Below, piece after piece: positions 21,121 through 33,735 of a stretch of DNA of 64,000 nucleotides (position 1 is its first letter; each line of letters opens with the position of its first letter). This DNA comes from Triticum aestivum (Eukaryota > Streptophyta > Magnoliopsida > Poales > Poaceae), in NCBI RefSeq assembly GCF_018294505.1, contig NC_057801.1, positions 196,092,477 to 196,156,476 on the forward strand, written 5' to 3'. A program made the translations under genes and the position numbers. The notes beneath the pieces are model-generated. The model was not told where the DNA came from, did not search any database, and was given only the letters and a program-made list of their open reading frames with translations.

Positions 21121-21140
21121 TTTGGCGCGCCAGGTAGGGG
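21121..21140 (+). promoter_or_regulatory. primer-binding site of Gypsy G
   Basis: TTTGGCGCGCCAGGTAGGGG begins at the first base after the LTR, the expected position. tRNA not assigned. Confidence 0.6.
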
Positions 21141-21192
21141 TGAGTCGGATCTCCTCTTCCATCGATCGATCCACCATCACTCCGACAACTCC

Positions 21193-21891
21193 ATGGCTGA
21201 CGCACGCCGAGCTCGCGCCAAGCGCCAGGCTGCAATCGTTGCTCGCATTTCTTAGACGGCTCCGGTGGGTGATGGTTGTGATCGTCGTGCTCCGTCTCTG
21301 GTGGCCAACGCCGTCATGGGACCTGCCGGTCACGAGCACCAAGCTTCTTCGCTACACCCTTCAGTTTGCCGCGACGGGCGCACCACCACTCCGCCACTAA
21401 CCCCAGCAGCATCATCCTCCCACACGTGTCACGGCCCAGCGAATGCGTAGGCCGCTCTGCTCATGGCACGGGAGCTCCTTCGCTACCGCCCACTCGACGA
21501 CTTCTACGAGGAATGGCTCGAGCGGATCGCTGAGCTCGTTAGTGTGGCTGGGGGCTCCACTGCACCGGCCCGCTCGCTGCCCCAACAGCCGCCTACCGCG
21601 GGTGACGTGGCTCAAGGGGCTCCTCCACCACCTCTGGCCCGGGGTGTCATCATCGAGCCAAGGCGTGTGGCGCCGCGGCGCGAACCGCTGCGCCCAGTGC
21701 CTGCTCGGGAGGAGGTGAGCAGCCAGGTGGTGCAGCGGCCTCATCGGGAGGCACGCGTGCTTCCTGCACCTCCGCGGCAAGCCCGCGTGCTGCCACAAGA
21801 GGTGGCGGCACGCGTGCACCAAGACAAAGTCCTACCTCCTCGACAGCCCCAGTGGCCACAATAGGATGTCGCGCGCTCACCTCGGAGCTCC
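21193..21891 (+). pseudogene. Gypsy G gag, N-terminal part
   Basis: ATG at 21193 (MADARRARAKRQAA...) opens a frame that stays in register to 21864 despite stops near 21253, 21448 and 21862. Ala/Arg/Pro-rich, including LLRYRPLDDFYEEWLERIAEL. A frameshift near 21865 precedes LTSELR, which joins NVIWSSKFKP across the solo-LTR insertion. That junction shows the two gag halves were once continuous. Confidence 0.7.
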
Positions 21892-21896
21892 GCAAT

Positions 21897-24800
21897 CATC
21901 AGGACCCGATCCCATGCCACACCGATCTAGCATGTAACACCTCATATCACTTTGCGTCCTCACGCATGGTATTCCCACGGGTGTCGCCTTATCAAGCCTG
22001 GGACCCTTTGTGCATTTTGGCTCACATATATGATAGTGTCACTAGCATCCATATGACAAAGAACCCGGGCTGACATGACTAGTCGTGAACCCAAAGTGGC
22101 ACTAATTTACAAGGACAGGCATACATGACCATGCAACGAACGTGTCGGTTACCAGTGAGTGAATCCGGGCTGTAGCAGCTAGGCTAACAGGACTCCGGAG
22201 AATCCGGGCTGTAGTAGGCTAGCAGGACTCCGGTAGACACCGCGTGACATTTGCCTGAAGGAACAGACATATGAATGAAGAAGGACACATGCCGGCCAGC
22301 CTAAGTGTTCCGGAGCAGTAGCAAGCTACCATGGCTCAGTGGAAGCACTAGGAGACATTTCCCGGTAAGAGAGGCTACCAAGGATAAACAACTAGATAGT
22401 CAGATCCCACACATACCAAGCATTTCAATAACATACACACAATATGCTCGATATGTGCAAATACAACATGGCATCACAACATGACTCTACAAATCAAGTA
22501 TGTTAATCAATAGGCATGTCTGATATTACAAACATGGGTCTCACGACCCAACATTCAGAGCATACAAGTCAAAGCACAAGCAGAAGCTCAACATGTCTGA
22601 GTACAGACATCTACAAATGAAAACGGCTGAGAAGCCTAACTATCTACCAGATCCTGCCGAGGGCACAAGATCATAGCTGAGGTAACAAGCTAAACGTCAA
22701 AGTCCACGTGGAACTACTAGTGAGACGGAAGTCTCTCTGCAAAAACATAAATAGGCAAACATGAGTACAAATGTACCCAGCAATACTTACATCAAAACTA
22801 ACTACATATGCATCATTATCAACAAAGGGGATGGTGGGGTTTAACTGCAGCAAGCCAGCTTTAACTCGGTGGCAATCCTGAACTATGACTGCAAGTAACT
22901 CTTTTGAGGTGGCGCACACGAGTCCACATATTCACCATACCAATACACCACTATGGATCCTCTCCCGTCTCCCTACGAGAACGCCATCCATAGCACACAT
23001 GCTTATCTTGCGTATTTTAGAGTATCCACTTTCACTTGTCCATGAACTGTACAGGCAACCCAGAAGTCCTTTGCCGCGGACACGGCTATTCGAATAGATG
23101 ATGTTAACCCTGCAGGGGTGTACTTCTTCATACATGTTTCCACCACTTAGCGTCTGCACACGACATGTGCTCGGCAGACTTCAAGCAAAAGCCGACGTGG
23201 GTGCAGAACACGACCTACCTAAATACTCAAGTCTCTAGTCCAGGTTTATCGCCTGTTCAGGTTCCATCCGCAGGGAGTCCTGCCGAGGTTTCCACATACT
23301 CCCCTGAACGATGTGTACAGGGTTCCGCGACACCAAACGGGTGCCCGGCATACCCGACCACGTGCCTACCGCATCACAGCCCACCCCACGGGTCAGTGCT
23401 GCCCATGGTCTCCAGCATACTACAAACACCAGAAACTACTTGCAACTCTTGGACAGAGGACAAGGGTGATTAAGAAGTCGAGCGGGATCATATTTCAGGG
23501 ACCAATGCATGGTAGTAGTTGTTTCATGGATCACAAACGTAGAACTCAGTTCCTGAGGACGGCTTCAATGAGACAACCCACCATGTACTCCTACATGGCC
23601 TCTCACCTCTACCTTTACCAAATCGTGTTCACACACAGTTGGACATGTTTACACACCTCCGATTCATCCCCCCTGACTCAACTCTAAGCAGTAGCAGGCA
23701 TGACAAACAAGCATGAATGGGTAGGCACATCAAGGCTCAAACAACTCCTACTCATGCTAGTGGGTTTCATCTATTTACTGTGGCAATGACAGGTCATGCA
23801 GAGGATAAAGGGGTTCAGCTACCGCAGCAAGTAATAGATGAGTCATTGTTGTCCTAATGTAGTAAAAGAGAGCAGGAGCAAGAGAGTGGGATTGTATCGG
23901 AATGAACAAGGGGGTTTTGCTTGCCTGGCACTTCTGAAGATAGTATAGTTCTTCATCGGTGTCATCGATCACATCGTCGGTACGTCTACCGAGAGGGGAC
24001 AAATACTGGCAAACAAGGAAGAACACAATCAATGCAATGCAACAATATGATGCATGATCATGACATGGCAATATGCTGTCGTTTGAGCTAATGAAACTAG
24101 CAACAAGTTAAATGAAGTTGGTTTGAATCCAAGTTTCAAGTTCAAACTCCACATGTGGTTATTTAAATGCCATTCATATGATTTGTACTAAACAGTAGTC
24201 ATAAGCTTTTCTATCATGCATGCAATTAGTACAGATGGATAGATTGGATTTTTCTGATCATTTCTCATATATAAATTATTTCATTCTGAGTTACGGTTGA
24301 ATTTATATGAATTTTTGAAGTTTAGAGCATTTTCTGGAATTTTTGAAGTATTTTAAATCCAGAAATTCCTTTACTGCGTCAGCATGACGTCGGTGTGATG
24401 TCAGCAGGTCAACTGGGTCAAACCTGACAAGTGGGGTCCACTGGTCAGTCACACAGTGTGGTCTGGGTCACCGACAGGTGGGGTCAGGTCCACGGCCACG
24501 TCAGCAAGTCAACGCTGACGTGTGGGGTCGGCCAATAGGTGACGTGGCCACGTCAAACTGACCTGTGGGGCCGGCTGGTTTAATCTAAACTAAACAGGGA
24601 ATAAATCCCAGGGTTAACTAGGGCAGTGGCCCATATGTCAGTGAGAGAGGGGGTTAATTAGCGAGGTCATCAGCGGCTTATGTCGTGCCACGTCACCAGC
24701 AACCGGAGTTCAGCCACGCGGCGACCCCAGAACACGGCAGGGCACGCCGGATTTGCCCTAGAGGCGTCAGATTAGTGCGTTGAGGGCAGCAGGGCATATC

Positions 24801-26228
24801 CCTTGCTCACTCGCATCAAGAGGAGGTGGAGTTGGGCGGGGGGTCACTGGAATCATACCGGCGACGAGCTTTGGCGGCAGCCGGAGTTCGGGTGGGTGTG
24901 GGGTTGGCGCTAGGGGCCACGTGGGGAGAAGCTGGTGCTGGCTACGGGCTCCTGGAGACGTGTTGAGCGCGGTGGTGTGCTCGACTTCGAGCTTCAATGG
25001 CTCCAGCCACGGCGGCGACGAGCAGGGCGACGGCGAGCTTCGATCGTCGGTGAAGCGGCAGCTACAGTGTGCAACCGAGAAAACGAGGCGGGGAAGGAGG
25101 AACAGCAGCTCACAACAGTTGCAGCAGGTGTAGAAGCGAGCTCGGGGAAGCTCGGGAGGCGGTGAATTGATGGCGACGATCTTCGGTGGCCGACGAGGGA
25201 AACGGCGGCGGTNNNNNNNNNNNNNNNNNNNNNNNNNNNNNNNNNNNNNNNNNNNNNNNNNNNNNNNNNNNNNNNNNNNNNNNNNNNNNNNNNNNNNNNN
25301 NNNNNNNNNNNNNNNNNNNNNNNNNNNNNNNNNNNNNNNNNNNNNNNNNNNNNNNNNNNNNNNNNNNNNNNNNNNNNNNNNNNNNNNNNNNNNNNNNNNN
25401 NNNNNNNNNNNNNNNNNNNNNNNNNNNNNNNNNNNNNNNNNNNNNNNNNNNNNNNNNNNNNNNNNNNNNNNNNNNNNNNNNNNNNNNNNGTGGTGGTCGT
25501 CGGCGGCTGCGGGTGTTTTCGGTGGTGCCGCGCGGAGGGAGCAGAGGAAGGGGGAAGGGGTCCAGAGAGAGAGGGGTCGAGGCGGTCCAGGGTGGCGGAG
25601 CGGGTCGAGGGGAGCAGCTGCGTGGCTAGCAGGAGGTGGCCGCGGCTGGCTGTGCACGCGCCACGTGCAATGCCAGTAGGTGCGGGGAAGACGACGTGCG
25701 AGGAGGTGGGCTGGGCCGTCTAGCTGGACCGGGCTACAGGAGCGCCAGAAAGTTATATGTAAGCTCTCTTTCCTTTTGTTCCAGGTTTTTCAATTTTGTT
25801 CTATTTTGTTTTGATTTAGTAAAAATACTAAACCATTTGGTAAAATGCTGAAAATAATTGTGGGCACTTGTGAAATTATTTCCAACAGCCCTCAAATTAT
25901 TTCAGAATAATTTGAGCAATTAAATTGTTTATAGAATTTAAATGCCCCAATTCAAATACAATATGGATTAATTCAAAAATCCAGAATGGCCTAAAAATAA
26001 TTGCATCATTTTTGGCAGAGGTTTTCACCTTTATCAAAAATAATGAACATTTTCAGAGGCACTATGGATTCACTGAAAATATAATTATTCATTTATTTTA
26101 TTTTGATCTTAGTTGAAATTCATTTGCTGCTAGGGTATATCAGTCCCCATTTCAGAGTTTCATAGAATTTAGACATGATGCATGGAGGCTAGTGCAAAGA
26201 TAGGCAAGGCCTAAACTGGGCTGTGACA
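21897..26228 (-). repeat. solo LTR of a Tekay-type family inserted in Gypsy G gag
   Basis: About 4.3 kb homologous, in reverse orientation, to the LTRs of chromovirus T throughout (for example TACCGGGAAATGTCTCC near 22355 reversed, and the GC-rich block near 24780-25700). No internal domain. Ends: left CATCAGGACCC (TGTCAGGACCC in T), right GGGCTGTGACA. Flanked by GCAAT (21892-21896) and GCAAC (26229-26233), a TSD with one transition. It is clearly diverged from the two T LTRs. Solo LTRs arise by recombination between the LTRs of one element. The minus-strand frame at 24767-25657 spans the assembly gap and is not a gene. Confidence 0.85.
25213..25489. other. assembly gap (277 N)
   Basis: Run of N inside the GC-rich part of the solo LTR. 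The matching region in chromovirus T (about 30150-30550) contains CGCGCG and CT-rich runs, which explains the difficulty. Confidence 0.99.
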
Positions 26229-26233
26229 GCAAC

Positions 26234-27921
26234 GTCATCTGGTCGAGCAAGTTCAAGCCTGACCTGCCCCCACGCGACGACGACACCACCGACCCCGCCG
26301 AGTTCCTGTAGCTCTACGAGCTGAGCACCAAGGTGGCCAGCGGCGACGACAAGATCATGGCAAACTGGTGCCCTATGGCCCTCAATGATAGCGCGCATTC
26401 TTGGCTCCTGAACCTCCCCGAGGGATTGGTCTCTTCCTGGGAGGAGATGCGCGTCCGCTTCATCGCCAACCTCCAGGGCACTCGCGGCCGTCCGCCGGCA
26501 GCGGGTGACCCGCGTCTCATCAAGTAGCAGCTAGGAGAGACCCTGCAGAAGTATATCTAGCGCTTCAACAACATTCGCCTCCAGATCCCCAAGGTGTCGG
26601 ACGAGGCCATCATCTCAGCATTCACTGATGGCGTCCGCGATGTCAAGATGAAGGAGGAGCTCGCCATCCACGAGGACCTAGGCACAGCCCTAGAAATTTT
26701 CAACGTGGCCAACAAGTGCGCAAGGGTTGAGGAGGGGTGCCTCTCCCTCCTCGAGCTCCCCGATGCTGACCCAGAAGACAAGAAGGGCAAAGCCAAGGAC
26801 GTGAAGCACAAGGGGCCGGCCGTGCTCGTGTCCGAGCCAAAGATGAAGCGCGGCTGCGACCACCCCAAGTGTCCAAGAGCAACCGACCGTTCTGCGTCTT
26901 CCACAACATCCACAACCATAAGACCAATGACTACCAGGAGCTCAGGGCCCTCCGTGACGGGCGCCTCAGTTGACTCCCCAAGCACAATGATCGAGGCTAC
27001 AACCGTGGAGGTGGCCAATTTGGAGGACGTTGGGACGGGTGCGACCATCGCCAGGAGTGGCGCGATCAGCCTCGGGAGGTCCGTTGGCAGGGCCAACCTC
27101 GCGAGGGCGCCTGGAAGGAGCAGCCTCGTGAGGAGCGCCTTCAGGGCAATACCGGTCTTCCTCCACTACCTCCACCATCGAGAAGGAATGAAGATCATCA
27201 CCAGGATGAGGGGGATGGGGGCTTCCAGGAGCCTCGAGCCATCGCCTGCATCCTGGGAGACTCATAGGACCCAGCTTCTCACCGCATCTTCTAGCAGTTC
27301 ACGCGCGAGGTAAACACAGCGCTCCCCAAGCCCGAAGCAACTCGCCCTCTCGGGTGGTCCAAATGCGCCATCACCTTCAACTCCTCAGACCAGCTCAAGT
27401 GTGCGTCCACTGCCGGCGCACTCCCCATGCTCTGCTCGACCATCATCAGCAATGTGGTCATCACCAAAACTCTCATCGATGGTGGAGCAGGGCTCAATGT
27501 CCTGTCTATTCAAATGTTCGATAGATTCCAAGTGTCGTACTACTAGCTTCAGCCAACCAAGCCATTTTCAGGAGTGACTGACGGGTCCACGCACCCGATA
27601 GGGCAGGTCCGCCTCCCTGTCACCTTCGGTGAACGCAACAACTACCACACTGAGCTCATCGACTTCGACGTCGCCGACATTCTCCTACTGTACAACGCCA
27701 TCCTAGGGTACCCAGCACTGGCCAATTTCATGGCAGCAACGCACCACGGCTACAACGTCCTCAAGATGCTAGGAAGCATCGGCGTCATCATGGTCGCATG
27801 CCAGGAAAAGGACGTGATATGCTCCTTTGGGCGCGGCTTCCAGGGTGCAGCGGTCGAGAGCCCTGAAGATGAGGGTGGCGCCCTACCTCTTGAGGTTGCC
27901 CCCAAGACAAAGAAGCTATAG
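26234..27921 (+). pseudogene. Gypsy G gag C-terminal half and aspartic protease
   Basis: Continues gag after the solo LTR: capsid-like block (WSSKFKPDLPP, PAEFL, MANWCPMALNDSAHSWLLNLP, RFIANLQGTRGRPP, ISAFTDGVRDVKMKEELAI), a Lys-rich tail, an Arg/Gly/Gln-rich low-complexity stretch, then protease. Active site LIDGGAGLNVL lies at about 27473-27505, followed by TKPFSGVTDGS and YNAILGYPAL. Stops near 26310, 26525, 26559 and 27544, plus a frameshift near 27315, break it. The last open piece is 27574-27921. Confidence 0.75.
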
Positions 27922-28499
27922 CGGGGTCAGGGATCTCACGAGGAAGCCTCGCCCGAGGACGTTGTGCTGACCCTCGCGTCCCCGGACGGGGCGCCTTCGC
28001 CCATCGCATAGGAAGGCGCGCCCGGCACCCCTCTCAGGCCGGGCTCGGGGGCTCTCCTCAGGAGGGCCTCAGACCTAGCCAGGGTCACGAGGGAGGCTCT
28101 CGGGCACCATGTGGAGGCGCGCTTCAGAGCACGCTTCCTAGGAGAAGGCATCAGGCGGGAGGCGCCAGGCGTTCAGGAGTTTGTCGGCAAGGCAATCGAG
28201 GGGATTCAAGAGGCGAGGGTAAGCAGTTCCACGTCTGCATCGACATCCCAGGGCTCAACAGGGCCGCATCTTGGCAGCTCTTCTGGCCATCTTGTGTCGG
28301 CCGATGCGAGGGTCCACACCACACCTACGTTCGCATGCCCTTCAGCCTGCAAGGCGCAGCCGTGATGTTCTAGTGCTGCACAAGGGATGCCCTGGCAGCT
28401 CGTGAGGCCAGGCACCAAGCGACCCTGGTGGAGTTGGAGGAGCACCTCCATGAGCCTCCCAGACCCTCTGGGCCTCCCAAGGCTCAGGGCCAGGGCGAC
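27922..28499 (+). other. Gypsy G region downstream of protease
   Basis: GC-rich, Ala/Gly/Arg-coding in several frames, for example 28111-28365. No RT motif (no YxDD, no conserved RT fingers). Sequence resumes at 51767 after Copia E. Confidence 0.5.
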
Positions 28500-28504
28500 T
28501 TGTT

Positions 28505-29606
28505 GAAAGGATCGAGAAGAGGTGTCTAGAGGGGGGGTGAATAGACATGAAGCAAGAAAAGTTGCAGTTTTTAATTTATTTAAGTTGAAGTGGAGCTTTG
28601 GCACAAGTTTAACATTCACAATACATATCAAGAAAACATGCAAAGAGTATATGAGCAGCGGAAAGTAAAGCATGCAAATTGCAAGAATGTAAAGGGATGG
28701 GATTGGAGTGTGCAAACGCAATTTGGAGACACGGGGATTTTTGAGCCGTGGTTCCGATAGGTGGTGCTATCGTACATCCACGTTGATGGATACTTCAGCC
28801 CACGAAGGGTAACGGTTGCGCGAGTCCACGGAGGGCTCCACCCACGAAGGGTCCATGAAGAAGCAACCTTGTCTATCCCACCATGGCCGTCGCCCACGAA
28901 GGACTTGCCTCACTAGGGGTAGATCTTCACGAAGTAGGCGATCTCCTTGCCCTTACAAACTCCTTGGTTCAACTCCACAATCTTCTCAGAGGCTCCCAAG
29001 TGTCACCTAGCCAATCTACGAGACACCACTCTCCAAGAAGTAACAAATGGTGTGTTGATGATGAACTCCTTGCTCTTGTGCTTCAAATGATAGTCTCCCC
29101 AACACTCAACTCTCTCTCATAGGATTTGGATTTGGTGGAAAGAAGATTTGAGTGGAAAGCAACTTGGGAAGGCTAGAGATCAAGATTTATGTGGTAGGAA
29201 TGGAATATCTTGACCTCAATACAAGTGTAGGTGGTTCTCTCTAAGAAAATGTATGTTGGAAGTGTAGGCATGTTCTGACGGCTCTCTCCACGAATGAAGA
29301 GTGGGTAGAGGGGTATATATATCCTCCACACAAAATCTAACCGTTATACATAACTTACCAAAATCGGTGGGACCGAATCGTGAAACTCGGTCGGACCGAT
29401 TCTGGAAATAATGTGACCGTTAGGATTTTCAGTGGGACTGACTTCTCATCTCGGTGGGACCAATATGGTTAGGGTTAGGGCATAACGTAATCTCGTTGAG
29501 ACTGATTACACAAACTCGGTGAGACCGATTTTGGTAATAGACACACAGAGGGTTGGTCAGGCAAACTCGGTAGGACCGATTCGCTCATCTCAGTTAGACC
29601 GAAACG
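28505..29606 (-). repeat. 3' LTR of Copia E, part 1, with CGGT-NNN-ACCG array
   Basis: Begins TGAAAGGATCGAGAAGAGG. Contains a minus-strand TATA box (GGATATATATACCCC, about 29315-29330). Directly upstream of it in transcription sense, at 29364-29606, are repeated dyads such as TCGGTGGGACCGA (29364-29376) and TCGGTCGGACCGA (29387-29399). Chromovirus T inserted inside this array at 29606. Confidence 0.85.
29602..29606. repeat. TSD AAACG, left copy, of chromovirus T
   Basis: AAACG precedes TGTCACATCC at 29607 and recurs at 43850-43854 after the 3' LTR. Confidence 0.93.
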
Positions 29607-32600
29607 TGTCACATCCTAGTTAGCCATGCATTAGAATGTTGCATCATGTTTACTCTTTCATCAGAAACTTGAAATGGGGATCTGTGAAACCCTCAGAATC
29701 ATTTTTGAAATGACCCAAATAAAAATTTCTCCAAAAGGGTCCAAGAAAATGCTCATGTTGCTCTCTGAAAATATTGGACAGAGATAAAAATCAAACCAAT
29801 ATTTTTAAGAGCTCATAGGTATTTATTTTGGGCATTTGGAATTAATGCATAAATATTTGCATTGGAAATATATTAATTATATATATTAATATATGTCCAA
29901 ATATTATGCCAAATATAAAGGAGCTTTGGAGTAATATATATAGCTCCTGCAAAAATTGGCATAAGTTAAATAAATGATTTAATATATTATTTAAATCAAA
30001 ACAAATGTCAGAAATTAGAAAACAAAAAAAAATAAAAGGGAGAAGCCTACCTGGGCTCCTCCCTGTGCGGCCCAGCCAGCAGCCGGCCCAGCCCACCTCC
30101 CTCCTCTGTCGTCTTCGTCCCGACAGAGGGAGGGGAGTGTGACCGGCGCGCGCGCGCGCCACCGCGCCACGCCACCTCTCTCCCTGCTTGCCTGCCCTCC
30201 CCTCCTTGCTCGATGCCCCGGACGACGCCACACCATCCCCCCTGCTCTCTCTCACTCTCCCCCGGCTCTTCCCTCCTCTCCCTCGCTCTCTCTCTCACAC
30301 GGCCGAACACCACCATCGCCGCCGTTCGCCACAGCAGCCGTCTCCGGCCACCCCTCGCTCCCCCGACTAGCTCAGAAGCTCCGCCACGACCCCCTCTTCC
30401 TCCCCACCGCTCCACAGCTCCCCGGAAGCCCTGCATCGCCGCCACGTCGCCGTTCCCCTCTTCGGGCTCCGACCATCGTCGCCGTCGAATTCGTCGTCTC
30501 CAGCGCGTCCCCGAGCCCGCTAACCATCCCTGCAGCTCCGCGGTGAGCCCCCGGATCGTTTCCCCCTTCTTCCCTGGCCTCTTCCGACCTCTAGGCCGTA
30601 GCCCCACCTTGGCCGAGAGCTCCATGCCGCCGGCGATGTCGCCGTCGTGGCCACGGTCACCGTAGCACCCAACCGAGCACACTATCGTGCTCCACGCCTC
30701 ACTAGGAGCACGCAGCACGCACTAACGCCTCCCCAAACCCCCTGCAACACCGATCCCGACCACACCCGAACTCCGGCGGCCGCAGCCGAGCTCGCCGCCG
30801 TCGACTCCGGCCACCCCAGGCCCAGCCACGGCCACCGTTCGACGCGCGGGAGCAAGAGCTCTCCAACGAGCCCAAGCACGGCCTCGCCCGTGCCCTGTAG
30901 CGCGATTCCGCATCGCGCCGCCGTCTCGGGCCTCGCCGGCGTCACGTCGCCGGTGGGTTTGACCCACTTTGACCACGGCAGGACCCCCTGAGTCCCTGAG
31001 AGGTGGGCCCAGCCCTGTAGCTAATTAGGATTAGTGCTAACCACTGTTAGTTAACCCCTGACACTGACCAGTGGGCCCCAGCGCCACTAATCCCTAATTA
31101 GGATTAAACTAACCCTGTTTAACCCCCCTGTCACTGACGTGTGGACCCCACACGTCAGGTTTGACCCCAGACAGCCGCAGTTGACCACTGACATCATGCT
31201 GACGTCATGCTGGCGCAATAATTATAATTTCTGGATTTAATTTAAATCAGGAAATTCCAGAATATTATTTAAACTTCAAAATTCATAACTTTTATTCTGT
31301 AACTCCAAATTGGACAAATTATATATGAAAAATGATCAGAAAAATCCAATCTATCCATCTGTACTATTTTCATGCATGATCAAACAAGTTAAATTGATGT
31401 TTTAAGCAGAACAAGGAAAAGCACTTTAAAAGGCCATGTTTGAGTTTGAAATTTGGATCTTTGATTCAAATTTGTTCAAACCCTTCTGGTTTTAGTTGCA
31501 TTAGCCCAACACACTCATTTTGCCATGTCTCATGCATGCATCATATTGTTGCACATTGTTTGGTGATGTTTGCGTATCGATGTCCGTTGCGACAGGTTCT
31601 GCCTCCGAGGAGTACCGTGATTACCCTAACGAAGAACCATATCAGTGCATCGAACCATCAGGCAAGCAACCAACCATTTGATCATATCGATACAATCCCA
31701 TGTTCTCGCTCCTGCTCTCTTTTACTGCATTAAGACAACGCGTTTCAAACTGCTGTGTGCTACGGTAGTTGAACCCATTTCCTCTGCATGACCTGTCATT
31801 GCCACAGTAACTAGATGAAACCCACTAGCATGTGTAGGAGTTGATTGAGCCATATGCATGTGTTGTTCCTACCTTGCTATGCCTGCTACGCTTAGAGTCG
31901 TGTCAGGTCTGGTTCATCTGGGTGATGGGCTAGAGTGAAATGATTATGTCGGTAATGAGAGTGGTGTGGTGAACACGATTTGGTAAAGGTATCGATGAGA
32001 GGCCATGTAGGAGTACATGGTGGGTTGTTTCATTGAAGCCGACCTTAAGCACTGAGATCTGTATGTGTGATTTAAGATACAACTACTACCATGCATTGGG
32101 CCCTGAAATATGACCCCGCTCGACTTATTATTCACCCTAGCTCTCTGTCCAGGAGTTGCAAGTAGTTTCTGGTGTTTGTAGCCTACTGGAGGCCGTGGAC
32201 AGCGCTGACCGTAGGGGTGGGCTGTGATACGGTAGGTACGTGGCACGGTGTACCAAATACCCGTTAGGTATCTCGGGAACCCTGTTCACATGTTCGGGGC
32301 CGTATGGGAAACCTCGGCCGGACTCCCTGCGGATGGAACCTGAATAGGCGATAAACCTGGACTAGAGGCTTAAGTGTTTAGGTAGGTCCTGGTCTACACC
32401 CACGTCGGCCTTCGCTTGAAGTCTGCCGAGCACATGTCGTGTGCAGACGCTAAGTGGTGGAAACATGTATGAAGAAGTACACCCCTGCAGGGTTATCATA
32501 ATCTATTCGAATAGCCGCGTCCGCGGTAAAGGACTACTGGGTTGCCTATACAGTTCATAGACAAGTAAATGGAAACTACTAAAAGCCTCAAGATAAGTGT

Positions 32601-33718
32601 GAGTGCCGAGGATGGCTCTTCCGTAGGAAGACGGAGGTGGATCCCCGGTAGTGTATTGAAGTGGTGAGTAGTGGACTCGTGTGCGCAAAACCATTTCAAG
32701 TTGAAGTATCGTAGAATAGTCTAGCCAAGAGTCAAAGCTGGCTTGCTGCATTAACTCCACCAACCCTTCTTGATAATATGCATGTATGTAGGATCTGATG
32801 TAAGTCTTGCTGAGTACCTTTGTACTCATGTTGCTATAATCTACATTTTTACAGAAGACGCTGCAACCCCTTCTGATGGGTTCTATGTAGACGTTGACAT
32901 CAACGAGTAGGCTAAGGACCCAGGTGGTGACCCTGAGCTTGTGATGGACCACGTAGTATAGCTAGGCTTTCCAATGCCTCTTTTATTTTACTAGTTGTCT
33001 GTACTCAGACAATGTACTTCCGCTGCTGGTTTGTATGACTGTATGACTTGTATGTTGGGTCGTGAGACCCGTACCTTTGTGTGTGTTATGTATGGCTCCC
33101 TGAGCCTTAAATAAAGTACTTGTGTCGTAGAGTCATGTTGTGATGCTTCGTTGTATTTGCACATATCGAGCATATCGTGTGTATGATTGAAATGCTTGGT
33201 ATGTGTGGGATCTGACTATCTAGTTGTTTATCTTTAGTAGCCTCTCTTACCGGGAAATGTCTCCTAGTGTTACCGCTCAGCCATGGTAGCTTGCTACTGC
33301 TCTGGAACATTTAGGCTGGCCGGCATGTGTCCTTCTTCGTTCCTGTGTCTGTCCCTTCGGGGAAATGTCACGCTTTGAGTACCGGAGTCCTGTTAGCCCG
33401 CTACAGCCCGGTTTACCGGAGTCCTGCTAGCCCAGTGCTATAGCCCGGACCCACTTGCTGATGACCGACACGTTCGAAGCTGGGTCATGGATGCCTGTCC
33501 CTGTAAGTCTGTGCCACTTTGGGTTTACGACTAGTCATGTCAGCCCGGGCTCCTTATCATATGGATGCTAGCGACACTATCATATACGTGAGCCAAAAGG
33601 CGCAAACGGTCCCGGGCAAAGGTAAGGCGACACCCGTGGGGATACCGTGCGTGAGGCCGCAAAGTGATATGAGGTGTTACCGGCTAGATCGATGTGACAT
33701 CGAGTCGGGGTCCTGACA
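29607..33718 (+). repeat. 5' LTR of chromovirus T
   Basis: 4112 bp, TGTCACATCC to GGGGTCCTGACA. TATA-like sequences at 29914-29920 (TATAAAG) and 29935-29943. Then a CT-rich, GC-rich gene-leader-like block (about 30060-30540), a splice-donor-like GCG|GTGAGC at 30543, AT-rich DNA, an acceptor-like GCGACAG at 31595, and AATAAA at 33110-33115. Frames inside (for example 30139-30665 plus, 30047-30718 minus) are by-products of GC-rich composition and are kept in all LTR copies only because the DNA is. Confidence 0.93.
33110..33115 (+). terminator. poly(A) signal AATAAA in 5' LTR of T
   Basis: Canonical AATAAA in CCTTAAATAAAGTAC. The 3' LTR equivalent is 43241-43246, the one expected to act in full-length transcripts. 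With a TATA box near 29914 this would imply an R region of about 3 kb. Confidence 0.5.
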
Positions 33719-33722
33719 GCGT

Positions 33723-33735
33723 TGGCATCAGAGCC
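33723..33735 (+). promoter_or_regulatory. primer-binding site (initiator Met type) of T
   Basis: TGGCATCAGAGCC, four bases after the LTR end. One mismatch to the standard plant initiator-Met site TGGTATCAGAGC(C). Confidence 0.8.

Noticed and set aside
30142..30162. CGCGCGCGCGC run in the T LTRs as possible Z-DNA or CpG signal
   Set aside because: Short, in GC-rich DNA, and duplicated simply because LTRs are.
30047..30718. Long frames on both strands in the GC-rich part of the T LTR (also 40176-40847 and 24767-25657)
   Set aside because: They are Arg/Pro/Ser/Gly-rich with no domain, overlap each other on both strands, and one runs through the N gap. Their repetition in both LTRs reflects LTR duplication, not coding conservation.
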